NCBI RefSeq assembly: GCF_014653115.1
Contig: NZ_BNAD01000002.1
Coordinates: 372,001 to 436,000 of the forward strand
Length of the DNA stretch: 64,000 nucleotides
Direction of reading: 5' to 3'
Origin: Nocardioides flavus (ex Wang et al. 2016)
Lineage (GTDB): Bacteria > Actinomycetota > Actinomycetes > Propionibacteriales > Nocardioidaceae
A model generated the notes under the pieces. It saw only the letters and a list, made by a program, of their open reading frames with translations, ran no database searches and was not told the DNA's origin. The translations under genes and the position numbers were made by a program. This document shows positions 8,406 to 16,577 of this stretch, in pieces (the first letter of the stretch is position 1; each line of letters starts with the position of its first letter).

Positions 8406-8897
8406 ATGACCCGCGACCCGATCAGCGAGGCCCACCGGCAGTGGGTGGCCCACGGCTGGCCCGAGGCCGCCGACGGGATGGCGATGGTGACGTCGGTCGT
8501 GCGTGCCCAGCAGCTGCTGATGGAGCGGATCGACGCGGTCCTGCGCCCGCGCGGGCTGACCTTCGCCCGGTACGAGGTGCTGCGGCTGCTGTCGTTCGCC
8601 CGTGACGCGGCGATGCCGATGTCGCGGCTCGGGTCGCTGCTGCAGGTGCACCCGACGAGCGTCACCAACGCGGTGGACCGGCTGGTCGCCCAGGGCTACG
8701 TCGAGCGCGTGCGCAGCGACTCCGACAAGCGGGTCGTGCGCGCGGTGCTCACCGAGGCCGGCCGCGACGCGGTCGAGGAGGCGACGGCGGCCCTCAACGG
8801 CGAGGTCTTCGAGGCCCCCGGGCTGCCGGAGGGCGACGTACGCGACCTCACCGACCGCCTGACCGCGCTGCGTACGGGCCTCGGCGACGGAGACTGA
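8406..8897 (+). CDS. MarR family transcriptional regulator
   Basis: Winged-helix DNA-binding dimer of 163 residues. The recognition-helix region (LGSLLQVHPTSVTNAVDRLVAQGYVERVRSD, split over about 80-110) and the wing with SDKRVVRAVLTEAGRDAV are typical. It sits directly before icmF in the same direction, and a near-perfect palindrome overlaps the icmF promoter, so it is the likely regulator of icmF, with an acyl-CoA or fatty-acid-type ligand as a plausible but unproven effector. Confidence 0.92.
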   Translation: MTRDPISEAHRQWVAHGWPEAADGMAMVTSVVRAQQLLMERIDAVLRPRGLTFARYEVLRLLSFARDAAMPMSRLGSLLQVHPTSVTNAVDRLVAQGYVERVRSDSDKRVVRAVLTEAGRDAVEEATAALNGEVFEAPGLPEGDVRDLTDRLTALRTGLGDGD

Positions 8898-8910
8898 CGA
8901 GCGCCCACCC

Positions 8911-8976
8911 CGGTAGTTAGGGACGTTCTCGTAGGCATTTCGGACGGATCGCCTACCAGAACGTCCCTAACTACCG
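8911..8976. repeat. Long inverted repeat (26-bp arms, 14-bp loop)
   Basis: Arms 8911-8936 and 8951-8976 are complementary at 25 of 26 positions; the left arm begins CGGTAGTTAGGGACG and the right arm ends CGTCCCTAACTACCG. The arms are AT-richer than their surroundings. The element lies 13 bp after the MarR stop and 62 bp before icmF. It could be a terminator, a miniature transposable or REP-like palindrome, or an RNA structure; no T-tract and no clear target duplication are seen. Confidence 0.85.
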
Positions 8977-9009
8977 CAGCGGGGGAGGCCGACGAAGTGA
9001 CTCGCCAGT

Positions 9010-9033
9010 AGATACTTGGAAGTCCTAGTATCT
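9010..9033. promoter_or_regulatory. icmF: Palindromic operator overlapping the icmF promoter
   Basis: A 24-bp near-perfect dyad: 11-bp arms starting AGATACTTGGA and ending TCCTAGTATCT around a central AG, with one mismatched pair. It is AT-rich compared with its surroundings, contains the candidate -10 (TAGTAT, 9026-9031) and ends 4 nt before the icmF ATG. Size and symmetry fit a MarR-family dimer site, and the MarR gene is next door. Binding would block RNA polymerase directly. Confidence 0.7.
9026..9031 (+). promoter_or_regulatory. icmF: -10 element for leaderless icmF mRNA
   Basis: TAGTAT is 6 nt from the ATG at 9038; no Shine-Dalgarno sequence fits in the gap. The hexamer is inside the right arm of the operator palindrome. 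Confidence 0.5.
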
Positions 9034-9037
9034 ATTC

Positions 9038-12000
9038 ATGGCCGACCTGCACACCCCGAAGAACCCGATCCGCCTCGTCACCGCGTCCGCGCTGTTCGAC
9101 GGCCACGACGCCTCGATCAACATCATGCGGCGGATCTTGATGAGCCAGGGCTGCGAGGTCATCCACCTCGGCCACAACCGCTCGGTGCAGGAGGTCGTGG
9201 ACGCCGCGCTCGAGGAGGACGTGCAGGGCGTGGCGGTGTCGTCCTACCAGGGCGGGCACGTGGAGTACTTCGAGTACTTGGTGGAGTCGCTGCGCGCCGC
9301 GGGGGCCGACCACGTCAAGGTCGTCGGCGGCGGGGGCGGCGTGATCGTCCCGCGGGAGATCCAGCGCCTGCGCGAGTCCGGCGTCACCATCTTCTCGCCG
9401 GAGGACGGCCAGAAGATGGGCCTGGTCGGGATGATCAACTCGGTCGTCGCCGACTGCGACATCGACCTGTGGGCCGACCGGCAGGTCACCGCCGAGCAGG
9501 TCCTGACCGGCGACCGCTTCGCCGTCGCCCGGGCGATCACCGGAGCCGAGGAGGGCCGCCTCGACGAGGCGATGCTGGCCGAGATCCGTACGGCGGCCCA
9601 GCGCCGCGTCGTCCCGGTCCTCGGCATCACCGGCACCGGCGGCTCGGGCAAGTCGTCGCTGACCGACGAGGTCGTACGCCGCTTCCGCACCGACCAGCAG
9701 GACAAGCTGCGCATCGCGGTCGTCGCGGTCGACCCGACCCGGCGCAAGGGCGGTGGCGCGCTGCTCGGCGACCGCATCCGCGCCAACTCGCTCGACGGCG
9801 ACCGGGTCTTCTTCCGCTCGCTCGCCACCCGCGGCGCCCACGAGGTGCCCGGTCACCTCGCCGACGTGATCGACGTGCTGAAGGCCGCCGGCCACGACCT
9901 CGTGGTCGTCGAGACGCCCGGCATCGGCCAGGGCGACGCGGGCATCGTGCCGCTCGTCGACCACTCCCTCTACGTCATGACGCCGGAGTTCGGCGCTGCC
10001 TCGCAGCTGGAGAAGATCGACATGCTCGACTTCGCCGACACCGTGGCGATCAACAAGTTCGAGCGCCGCGGCGCCAAGGACGCGCTGCGCGACGTCGGCC
10101 GCCAGCTGGTCCGCAACCGCGAGGCCTTCGGCAAGCAGCCCTCCGACATGCCCGTCTTCGGCACCAGCGCCGCGACCTTCAACGACGACGGCGTCACCGC
10201 GCTCTACCAGCACCTGCGCGACGAGCTGGCCCACGCCGGGCTCGAGGTCGCCGAGGGCACGCTGCCGCACGTCGACGTACGCCACTCCTCCGGCATCCGA
10301 CAGGTGGTGCCGGCCGACCGGGTCCGCTACCTCTCCGAGATCACCGAGACCGTCCGCGGCTACCACGCCCGTACGGCAGAGCTGGCCGAGGCCGCGCGCC
10401 GGCTGCAGCGGATCGAGGCGGTGGCGGCCGAGCTGTCCTCGACCAGCGAGGAGGAGGGGCCGCTCGATGCGCTGCTGGAGTCCGCGCGCAAGGACGTCCC
10501 GCACGAGGTCGCCGACCAGATCGAGCGCTGGCCGGCCGTGGTGGAGTCCTACTCCGGGGACGAGCAGACCGTGAAGGTGCGCGACCGGGAGATCACCACC
10601 CGGCTGACCCGGGAGTCGTTGAGCGGCAACAAGATCCCGCGGGTCTCGCTCCCCCGGTTCACCGACCACGGCGAGCTCGTCCGCTTCTGGCGCAACGAGA
10701 ACCTGCCCGGCTACTTCCCCTTCACCGCCGGGGTGTTCCCGTTCAAGCGCGACAACGAGGACCCGGCGCGCATGTTCGCCGGCGAGGGCGACCCGGCGCG
10801 CACCAACCGTCGCTTCAAGATCCTCTCCGAGGGCAACGACGCCACCCGGCTGTCGACGGCGTTCGACTCGGTGACCCTCTACGGCCGCGACCCCGACCCG
10901 CGCCCCGACGTGTACGGCAAGGTCGGCACCTCGGGAGTCTCGGTCGCGACGCTCGAGGACATGAAGGCGCTGTACGACGGGTTCGACCTCGTCGCGCCGA
11001 CGACGAGCGTCAGCATGACGATCAACGGTCCGGCGCCCACCGTGCTGGCGTTCTTCCTCAACACCGCGATCGACCAGCAGGTCGACGCGTTCCGCGAGAA
11101 GGAGGGCCGCGAGCCGTCCGAGGAGGAGCGCGAGCAGCTGGCGGCGTACGCCCTGGCGAACGTGCGCGGCACGGTGCAGGCCGACATCCTCAAGGAGGAC
11201 CAGGGCCAGAACACCTGCCTGTTCTCCACCGAGTTCTCCTTGAGGATGATGGCCGACATCCAGGAGTGGTTCATCGAGCACCAGGTGCGCAACTTCTACT
11301 CGGTCTCGATCTCCGGCTACCACATCGCCGAGGCCGGGGCGAACCCCATCAGCCAGCTCGCCTTCACCCTCGCCAACGGCTTCACCTACGTGGAGGCCTA
11401 CCTCGCGCGGGGCATGGACATCGACGACTTCGCACCCAACCTGTCGTTCTTCTTCTCCAACGGCATGGACCCGGAGTACAGCGTGCTCGGCCGCGTCGCC
11501 CGGCGCATCTGGGCGGTCACGATGAAGGAGAAGTACGGCGCCTCGGAGCGCTCGCAGAAGCTGAAGTACCACGTCCAGACGAGCGGCCGCTCGCTGCACG
11601 CGCAGGAGATGGACTTCAACGACATCCGCACCACGCTGCAGGCGCTGATCGCGATCTACGACAACGCCAACAGCCTGCACACCAACGCCTACGACGAGGC
11701 GGTGACGACCCCGACGGAGGAGTCCGTACGCCGGGCGCTGGCGATCCAGCTGATCATCAACCGCGAGTGGGGCCTGGCGATGAACGAGAACCCGCTCCAG
11801 GGCTCCTTCGTCATCGACGACCTCACCGACCTCGTGGAGCGGGCCGTGCTGGACGAGTTCGACCGGATCAACGAGCGCGGTGGCGTGCTCGGCGCCATGG
11901 AGACCGGCTACCAGCGCGGGCGCATCCAGGACGAGTCGATGCTCTACGAGCACCGCAAGCACGACGGCTCGCTGCCGATCATCGGCGTCAACACCTTCGT

Positions 12001-12268
12001 CAAGGAGTCGGCGGCGGATGCGCAGCCGCAGGAGATCGAGCTCGCCCGCGCCACCGAGGCGGAGAAGGAGTCACAGCTCTCACGGGTGCGCGCCTTCCAG
12101 GCCGCGCACGCCGGCGAGGCCGAGGCGGCGCTCGCCCGCCTCAAGGACGCGGCCGTCTCGGGCGAGAACGTCTTCGCCGTGCTGATGGACGCAGCGAGGG
12201 TCTGCTCGCTGCAGCAGGTCACCGAGGCGTTCTTCGAGGTCGGGGGCCAGTACCGGAGGAACGTCTAG
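9038..12268 (+). CDS. icmF: Fused isobutyryl-CoA mutase (IcmF)
   Basis: Adenosylcobalamin-dependent carbon-skeleton mutase interconverting isobutyryl-CoA and n-butyryl-CoA, with its G-protein chaperone built in (1,076 residues). N-terminal B12-binding domain with DGHDAS at 21-26 supplying the His ligand and a GGGGGV loop near 97; MeaB-like GTPase with P-loop GITGTGGSGKSS at 196-207; then the TIM-barrel mutase. Gln724 (DQGQNTCLF) takes the place of the Arg that binds the carboxylate in methylmalonyl-CoA mutase, so a non-carboxylated substrate is expected; SGYH is kept. Valine or branched fatty-acid catabolism is the likely role. Its TAG overlaps the stop of the convergent kinase gene. Confidence 0.95.
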   Translation: MADLHTPKNPIRLVTASALFDGHDASINIMRRILMSQGCEVIHLGHNRSVQEVVDAALEEDVQGVAVSSYQGGHVEYFEYLVESLRAAGADHVKVVGGGGGVIVPREIQRLRESGVTIFSPEDGQKMGLVGMINSVVADCDIDLWADRQVTAEQVLTGDRFAVARAITGAEEGRLDEAMLAEIRTAAQRRVVPVLGITGTGGSGKSSLTDEVVRRFRTDQQDKLRIAVVAVDPTRRKGGGALLGDRIRANSLDGDRVFFRSLATRGAHEVPGHLADVIDVLKAAGHDLVVVETPGIGQGDAGIVPLVDHSLYVMTPEFGAASQLEKIDMLDFADTVAINKFERRGAKDALRDVGRQLVRNREAFGKQPSDMPVFGTSAATFNDDGVTALYQHLRDELAHAGLEVAEGTLPHVDVRHSSGIRQVVPADRVRYLSEITETVRGYHARTAELAEAARRLQRIEAVAAELSSTSEEEGPLDALLESARKDVPHEVADQIERWPAVVESYSGDEQTVKVRDREITTRLTRESLSGNKIPRVSLPRFTDHGELVRFWRNENLPGYFPFTAGVFPFKRDNEDPARMFAGEGDPARTNRRFKILSEGNDATRLSTAFDSVTLYGRDPDPRPDVYGKVGTSGVSVATLEDMKALYDGFDLVAPTTSVSMTINGPAPTVLAFFLNTAIDQQVDAFREKEGREPSEEEREQLAAYALANVRGTVQADILKEDQGQNTCLFSTEFSLRMMADIQEWFIEHQVRNFYSVSISGYHIAEAGANPISQLAFTLANGFTYVEAYLARGMDIDDFAPNLSFFFSNGMDPEYSVLGRVARRIWAVTMKEKYGASERSQKLKYHVQTSGRSLHAQEMDFNDIRTTLQALIAIYDNANSLHTNAYDEAVTTPTEESVRRALAIQLIINREWGLAMNENPLQGSFVIDDLTDLVERAVLDEFDRINERGGVLGAMETGYQRGRIQDESMLYEHRKHDGSLPIIGVNTFVKESAADAQPQEIELARATEAEKESQLSRVRAFQAAHAGEAEAALARLKDAAVSGENVFAVLMDAARVCSLQQVTEAFFEVGGQYRRNV

Positions 12269-14250
12269 CCCGACTCCGCGGTCGGCAGGTCGAACCGGAA
12301 CACCGACCCGGCCCCGGCGGGCCGCGGCAGGCACTCGATGGTCCCGCCGTGGCGCTGCACGATCGTCTGGCAGATCGTCAGTCCCATCCCGGTGCCGCGG
12401 AAGTGGGCGCGCACGGCGCCGCTGCGGTGGAACCGCTGGAAGATGAGCGCCCGCTCCTCCTCCTCCACCCCGACGCCGCGGTCCTCGACCTCGATCACGA
12501 CCCGGCCGCCCGCGCGCTGCGCCCGTACGGTGACGACGGCGTGCTCGCCGGGCCTGGCGTACTTCACGGCGTTGCCGATGAGGTTGCCGAAGAGCTGGCG
12601 CACGGCGACCGGGTCGGCGTGCACCGGCGGGATGTCCGGGCACACGTCCAGCCGGTCGTCCGGGCCCAGGAGCCCCGCCGCCTGGTCGAGGACGCCGCCC
12701 GGGCCGCCGAGGTGCACGTCCGTGGCCCGGAGGGCGCCCGACTCCGCCAGCGCGTGCTCGAGGAGGTCCTCGATCAGGTCGGCCATCTGGTCGGCGGCCC
12801 GCTCGGCGCGCCGCACCGGCATCAGGGCCTCGGCGTCGTCCTCGAGGTCGTCGACGGCGAGCGACAGCCAGGACCGGATGGCGGACAGCGGGCCGCGGAG
12901 GTCGTGGGCCGCGGTCGACGCGAAGCCGGCGAGCGGCCGCAGCCCGGAGCGGTGCTCGGTGACCTCGCCCAGCACCAGGAGCACGCCGGGCCGGCCCTCG
13001 ACCGTCAGCGAGGTCCGCGACACGGAGATGATGATCTCCTCGCCGCTGCGCAGCGGGATCACCACGTCGCCGACCCCGAGCTCGGCGCGGACCGCGGCGG
13101 GGTCCGCGTCGGCGGGGCGGAGCAGCAGCTCGACGAGGTCGGCCAGCGCATCGGCGTCGGTGAGCCCGGGGCTGACCCGGTGGGCGAGCCGGCGGCTGGC
13201 GCGGTTGCTGCGCTGGACGCTCCCGTCGGGACCGAGCACCACCAGGCCCTCGTCCATGCTCTCGGTCATCTCGGCGAGGAGCTCGGCCTGCTCGGCGGCC
13301 TCCTTCCGGGCCCGGGTCGCGGTGGCGTACAGCTCGTCGACGCGGTCGCCCAGGGCGCCCACCGAGAGGCCGGTGAGCAGGATGCCGAGCATGAAGGCCT
13401 GGGAGACCAGCACCTCGATGATCGGGTCCTCGATCCGGTCGAAGGCGCCGTGGCCGGTGAGGCTGAGGACGAGCGCGATCGCCCCGAGGGCCAGGCAGTG
13501 CAGCGCGGCCGGGAACGTGCGGAACCGGGCGGCCGACCACACCGCGAACCCGATCAGCAGGAACGCCAGCGGGTAGGGCTGGTCGAAGACGGCGACGGTG
13601 GCGACCACCGACGTGAGCCACAGGACGACGAGCTCGGTCGTGGTGCCGCCGTGCGTGCGGTCGGGGATCGCCTGGGTGCGCCACTCCCACGCGAGGTGGC
13701 CGACGGCGCCGACCGTGAGCACACCGGAGACGTGCCGGGCGAACCACGCCACCGCCGTCAGCAGTCCCACCTGCTCGCCGGACGCCCAGAGCCCGGTCGT
13801 GCCGATCACCGCCCCGGCCGAGCAGCCGATGGCCGCGGCCGCGCCCGCCAGCACCAGGGTGCGCGGCGACCGGATGCTGGCGGTGCCACCGGCACCGAGC
13901 ATCGTCGGGCACCAGCGCCGCAGCAGCAGGCCGATCAGGGCGGTCTGCACGGTGACCGACAGCGCGCCGAAGAACCCGAGGACCGGCACCACGCCGGTCA
14001 GCACCACCAGGACCCCGTGGATGGCCATCAGCGGCACCAGCACCCGCAGGACGTGGCGAGGGGACTCGGCCAGCAGCCACAGGACCGCGGCTCCGGCGCC
14101 CGGCCAGACCAGGCTGACGACCTGGCCCTCGATCGCGGTCAGCCGGCCGACGATGGTCAGCACGGCGTACGCGAGGGCGAACGCAGCAGCCCGGGCCGGC
14201 GTCAAGCTCGTCTCAGCCGTCGCCGAGGCCGTCGTCGAGGCCCTCGTCAT
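12265..14250 (-). CDS. Sensor histidine kinase with MASE1-like membrane domain and PAS
   Basis: 661-residue membrane kinase. About eight N-terminal hydrophobic helices (30-300) include SLVWPGAGAAVLWLL, a MASE1-like signature; then a coiled linker, a PAS domain, HisKA with phospho-His in AAHDLRGPLSAIR, and a HATPase domain with N box (NLIGNAVKYA), DRGVGV and GTGMGLTI. The chosen ATG (MTRASTTAS) has TAGGGT 7 nt upstream, while the longer frame to 14379 would run into the divergent receiver gene. Stop codons of this gene and icmF overlap as CTAG. The receiver gene starting 122 bp away is a likely but unproven partner. Confidence 0.88.
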   Translation of the reverse strand: MTRASTTASATAETSLTPARAAAFALAYAVLTIVGRLTAIEGQVVSLVWPGAGAAVLWLLAESPRHVLRVLVPLMAIHGVLVVLTGVVPVLGFFGALSVTVQTALIGLLLRRWCPTMLGAGGTASIRSPRTLVLAGAAAAIGCSAGAVIGTTGLWASGEQVGLLTAVAWFARHVSGVLTVGAVGHLAWEWRTQAIPDRTHGGTTTELVVLWLTSVVATVAVFDQPYPLAFLLIGFAVWSAARFRTFPAALHCLALGAIALVLSLTGHGAFDRIEDPIIEVLVSQAFMLGILLTGLSVGALGDRVDELYATATRARKEAAEQAELLAEMTESMDEGLVVLGPDGSVQRSNRASRRLAHRVSPGLTDADALADLVELLLRPADADPAAVRAELGVGDVVIPLRSGEEIIISVSRTSLTVEGRPGVLLVLGEVTEHRSGLRPLAGFASTAAHDLRGPLSAIRSWLSLAVDDLEDDAEALMPVRRAERAADQMADLIEDLLEHALAESGALRATDVHLGGPGGVLDQAAGLLGPDDRLDVCPDIPPVHADPVAVRQLFGNLIGNAVKYARPGEHAVVTVRAQRAGGRVVIEVEDRGVGVEEEERALIFQRFHRSGAVRAHFRGTGMGLTICQTIVQRHGGTIECLPRPAGAGSVFRFDLPTAESG

Positions 14251-14257
14251 GGCGCAC

Positions 14258-14263
14258 ACCCTA
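14258..14263 (-). promoter_or_regulatory. -10 element for the kinase gene
   Basis: On the - strand TAGGGT lies 7 nt upstream of the ATG at 14250, predicting a leaderless mRNA and supporting that start. Confidence 0.45.
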
Positions 14264-14372
14264 CGTTTCGCCGAAGCCTCCGTGGCACGGATCCGCAGGT
14301 GCGAGGTCACGATCTGGTCGACATGCCCCCGAGCCGTAGGCACCGGGACGCTGCGGACGCCAGACTCTGGCC

Positions 14373-14738
14373 ATGCCACTGCGCAGCCTGGTCGCGGACG
14401 ACGAGCCCGACATCCGCGACTTCATCGGGCACGTGCTCGCCCGCGCCGGGCACGACGTGACCACGGCGGGTGACGGGGCGGAGGTCCTCGAGCGGGCGTC
14501 GGAGCAGCCGTTCGACCTGGTCGTGCTCGACCACCACATGCCCCGGATGACCGGGCTCGCGGTCGCCGACGAGCTGCGCCGGACGAGCCCGGCCACCCGC
14601 GTCCTGCTGATGTCGGGGGACGCCGAGGTCGGGCACTCGCACCCGCACTTCCTGCCCAAGCCCTTCAACCGCACGGAGTTCATGGCCGCGGTCGACGCGC
14701 TCCTCGCGACGCCGCCCGAGGGCGCGCTCAGAGGTTGA
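14373..14738 (+). CDS. Single-domain response regulator
   Basis: 121-residue stand-alone CheY-like receiver. Acidic pocket ADDEPD (9-14), phospho-acceptor Asp in LVVLDHHMPRM (near 51), the T/S position in LLMSGD and the Lys in FLPKPF are all present. No output domain follows, so it probably relays phosphate or binds a partner protein. It is divergent from the MASE1-type kinase. Its last 11 bp overlap the 3' end of the convergent lipoprotein gene. Confidence 0.9.
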   Translation: MPLRSLVADDEPDIRDFIGHVLARAGHDVTTAGDGAEVLERASEQPFDLVVLDHHMPRMTGLAVADELRRTSPATRVLLMSGDAEVGHSHPHFLPKPFNRTEFMAAVDALLATPPEGALRG

Positions 14739-15516
14739 CGGTGATGTCCGCGTCGGCGCGCAGGTCCTCCACGAGCGCCGTCGCGACCTTGCCGATGCGC
14801 TGGTCGGTGGCCTGCTCGACGAGCTGGTCGCGCGCCTGGGCGAACGGCGGGATCTGCTGCGCGCCGCCCTGGCCCGACTGGCCGGCCTGCGCCTGCTGCT
14901 CCTTGGCGCGGTCGTAGATCGCGCGCAGCTCCTTGTCGGTCGGCTCGATCGGCCCGTCCTCGTCAGCGACCAGCTGCTCGACGAGGACCTGCATCTCGAC
15001 CTGGCCGCGCGCCTGCTCCTCGGTGACGCCCTGTTGCTCGACGGCGTCCAGGAGCTCGTCGGCCGATCCCAACCCGTTCTGCTCGGCGAGGTCGGCGAGC
15101 TCGGCGTCGATGTCCTCGTCGCTGGCCTCGAGGCCGCGCGCCTCCGCCTCCTGGGCGAGCAGCTCGGTGTCGACGAGGTCGTCGGCGGTCTGCTTGCGCA
15201 GCTGCTCCTCGTCGGGGGCCGCCCCACCCATCTGGGCCTGGGACGCGGCCTGTGCGAAGGCGGCCTCGTAGATCGGGACGAACTCCTCCTTGGTGACCTG
15301 CTCGCCGTTGACCTCGGCCACCACGTCGGGGATGGCGTCGAGGTCGGGGCCTCCCTCGGAGCCGGCCTCGGCGCTCGCGCTCGGGGAGTCGCTCGCCGGG
15401 GAGTCCTTCTCAGCGTCGGAGGACGAGTCGCCGCTGCCGCCGCACGCGGAGAGGACGAGCAGGCTGGTGGCGGCCACGAGGCCGAGGGCAGTACGGGTTC
15501 GCATCAGGTGAGTCAT
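14728..15516 (-). CDS. SurA N-terminal-domain lipoprotein
   Basis: Secreted, lipid-anchored protein with a chaperone-like fold, 262 residues. A signal peptide ends in a lipobox (LLVLSAC) with a Ser/Asp/Glu-rich linker after the Cys. The rest is helical and acidic (EVNGEQVTKEEFVPIYEAAF, then a repeated E/Q-rich helix region), the layout of the SurA_N family. There is no parvulin domain, so no isomerase activity is expected; a role in envelope protein folding is inferred from the family. The start at 15516 is preferred because TACGGT lies 8 nt before it; starts at 15522 and 15504 are possible. Confidence 0.82.
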   Translation of the reverse strand: MTHLMRTRTALGLVAATSLLVLSACGGSGDSSSDAEKDSPASDSPSASAEAGSEGGPDLDAIPDVVAEVNGEQVTKEEFVPIYEAAFAQAASQAQMGGAAPDEEQLRKQTADDLVDTELLAQEAEARGLEASDEDIDAELADLAEQNGLGSADELLDAVEQQGVTEEQARGQVEMQVLVEQLVADEDGPIEPTDKELRAIYDRAKEQQAQAGQSGQGGAQQIPPFAQARDQLVEQATDQRIGKVATALVEDLRADADITVNL

Positions 15517-15524
15517 CGCCATCG

Positions 15525-15530
15525 ACCGTA
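15525..15530 (-). promoter_or_regulatory. -10 element for the lipoprotein gene
   Basis: TACGGT on the - strand, 8 nt upstream of the ATG at 15516 and only 2 nt upstream of the alternative ATG at 15522, which argues for the inner start. Confidence 0.4.
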
Positions 15531-15562
15531 CGCACCGATCCTGAGCGCGTTCCTCAGGGTTC

Positions 15563-15955
15563 TCAGGGTCCGAGCGAGTCGGGCACGACGAGCGCGTCGG
15601 GGTCCTGGCGCACGGGCAGCTGGGCCAGGGCCGTGCGCACGAGCGTCAGGCGCGCGGCGACCGCGACCTTCTGCCGCAGCCGGCCGACGCCGCTGTCGCC
15701 GAGGGTCTGCTCGACCGCCGCGGCGATCTGCGCGTCGGTGAAGGTGGGCCGGGTGCCGGCGGGAACCTCGACGTCGGGCAGCGCGAGCAGCACGGGCAGC
15801 ACCTGGCTGCCGACGGCCTCGAGCAGGTGGTAGCGGTCGATCTTGCTCATCGCCTCCCACGCGGCCTCGCCCTTGGCGCGGCGTCCCTTGCCGGCGGCCA
15901 CGATCTTGGCGGCGGCGGTGACGGCGACGGTCAGCTCGTGCTCGGTGAAGCGCAT
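15563..15955 (-). CDS. Conserved hypothetical protein, 130 aa
   Basis: Function unknown. The protein is soluble and mostly helical: MRFTEHELTVAVTAAAKIV, a basic loop GKGRRAKGEAAWEAMS, then ATRPTFTDAQIAAAVEQTL-like helical segment and a C-terminal RQDPDALVVPDSLGP. No signal peptide, Cys cluster or known motif. It starts 35 bp from the divergent GTG of the next gene; a GACAAT hexamer 6 nt before the ATG suggests the two share a compact divergent promoter region. Confidence 0.7.
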   Translation of the reverse strand: MRFTEHELTVAVTAAAKIVAAGKGRRAKGEAAWEAMSKIDRYHLLEAVGSQVLPVLLALPDVEVPAGTRPTFTDAQIAAAVEQTLGDSGVGRLRQKVAVAARLTLVRTALAQLPVRQDPDALVVPDSLGP

Positions 15956-15978
15956 GGCGTCATTGTCCCTGAGGGCCC

Positions 15979-15984
15979 TACGGT
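15979..15984 (+). promoter_or_regulatory. -10 element for a leaderless mRNA
   Basis: TACGGT, 6 nt before the GTG at 15991, no ribosome-binding site between. Confidence 0.5.
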
Positions 15985-15990
15985 CGTGCC

Positions 15991-16572
15991 GTGCGACTGC
16001 CCGACCTGACCCCCGACGACCTGACCGACGAGCAGCGCGCGCTGCGCGAGCGCATCGTGGGAGGCCCGCGCGGCTCGGGGCCCCAGCGCTTCCCGCTGGT
16101 CCACGCCGACGGCTCGCTGACGGGTCCGTTCGGCGTCATGCTCCACGAGCCCGCGCTCGGCGGCGCGCTGCAGGAGCTCGGCTCGGTGATCCGCTACACC
16201 TCGGGCCTCAGCGACCGTACGCGCGAGATCGCGATCCTGGCCGTGGCCGCGGCGACGGGCTGCGCGTTCGAGGCGTACGCCCACGAGCGGGTGGGACGGT
16301 CCGTCGGGCTCACCGAGGAGGAGCTGGCGGCGCTGGCCGACGGCACGTTCACCTCGACCGACCCGCGCGAGGACGCCGCCCACGCCTTCTGTCGTCGTCT
16401 CCTCGACGAGCCGCCCGGCGCGGCGACCGTTCTGGATGACGACACCTACGGCGCGTACGCCACCGCGCTGGGCACCACGACCCTCGTCGAGCTGGTCGTG
16501 CTGGTCGGCTACTACCGCACGCTCGCCCAGCTGCTCGGCGTCTTCGACGTGGGGGTCCCCGAGGACCGGTAG
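15991..16572 (+). CDS. Carboxymuconolactone decarboxylase / AhpD-like family protein
   Basis: 193-residue alpha-helical protein of the CMD fold. The core helix SDRTREIAILAVAAATGCAFEAYAHERV, in pieces around residues 73-100, is the usual CMD signature, and GTTTLVELVVLVGYYRTLAQLLGVF is the second family helix. AhpD enzymes carry a CxxC there; here it is CAFE, so thiol peroxidase chemistry of the AhpD type is not expected. A decarboxylase or unknown role is possible. GTG start, probably leaderless. Confidence 0.85.
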   Translation: MRLPDLTPDDLTDEQRALRERIVGGPRGSGPQRFPLVHADGSLTGPFGVMLHEPALGGALQELGSVIRYTSGLSDRTREIAILAVAAATGCAFEAYAHERVGRSVGLTEEELAALADGTFTSTDPREDAAHAFCRRLLDEPPGAATVLDDDTYGAYATALGTTTLVELVVLVGYYRTLAQLLGVFDVGVPEDR

Positions 16573-16577
16573 GACGA

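Noticed and set aside
9032..11962. A 976-codon antisense frame inside icmF
   Set aside because: Antisense shadow with skewed composition (Val, Leu, Arg, His rich) and no recognisable domain.
9016..14460. A 1,814-codon open frame on the + strand across icmF and the histidine kinase
   Set aside because: It is out of frame with icmF and antisense to the kinase; its product is Arg/Gly/Pro-rich low complexity, the usual shadow of high-GC coding DNA.
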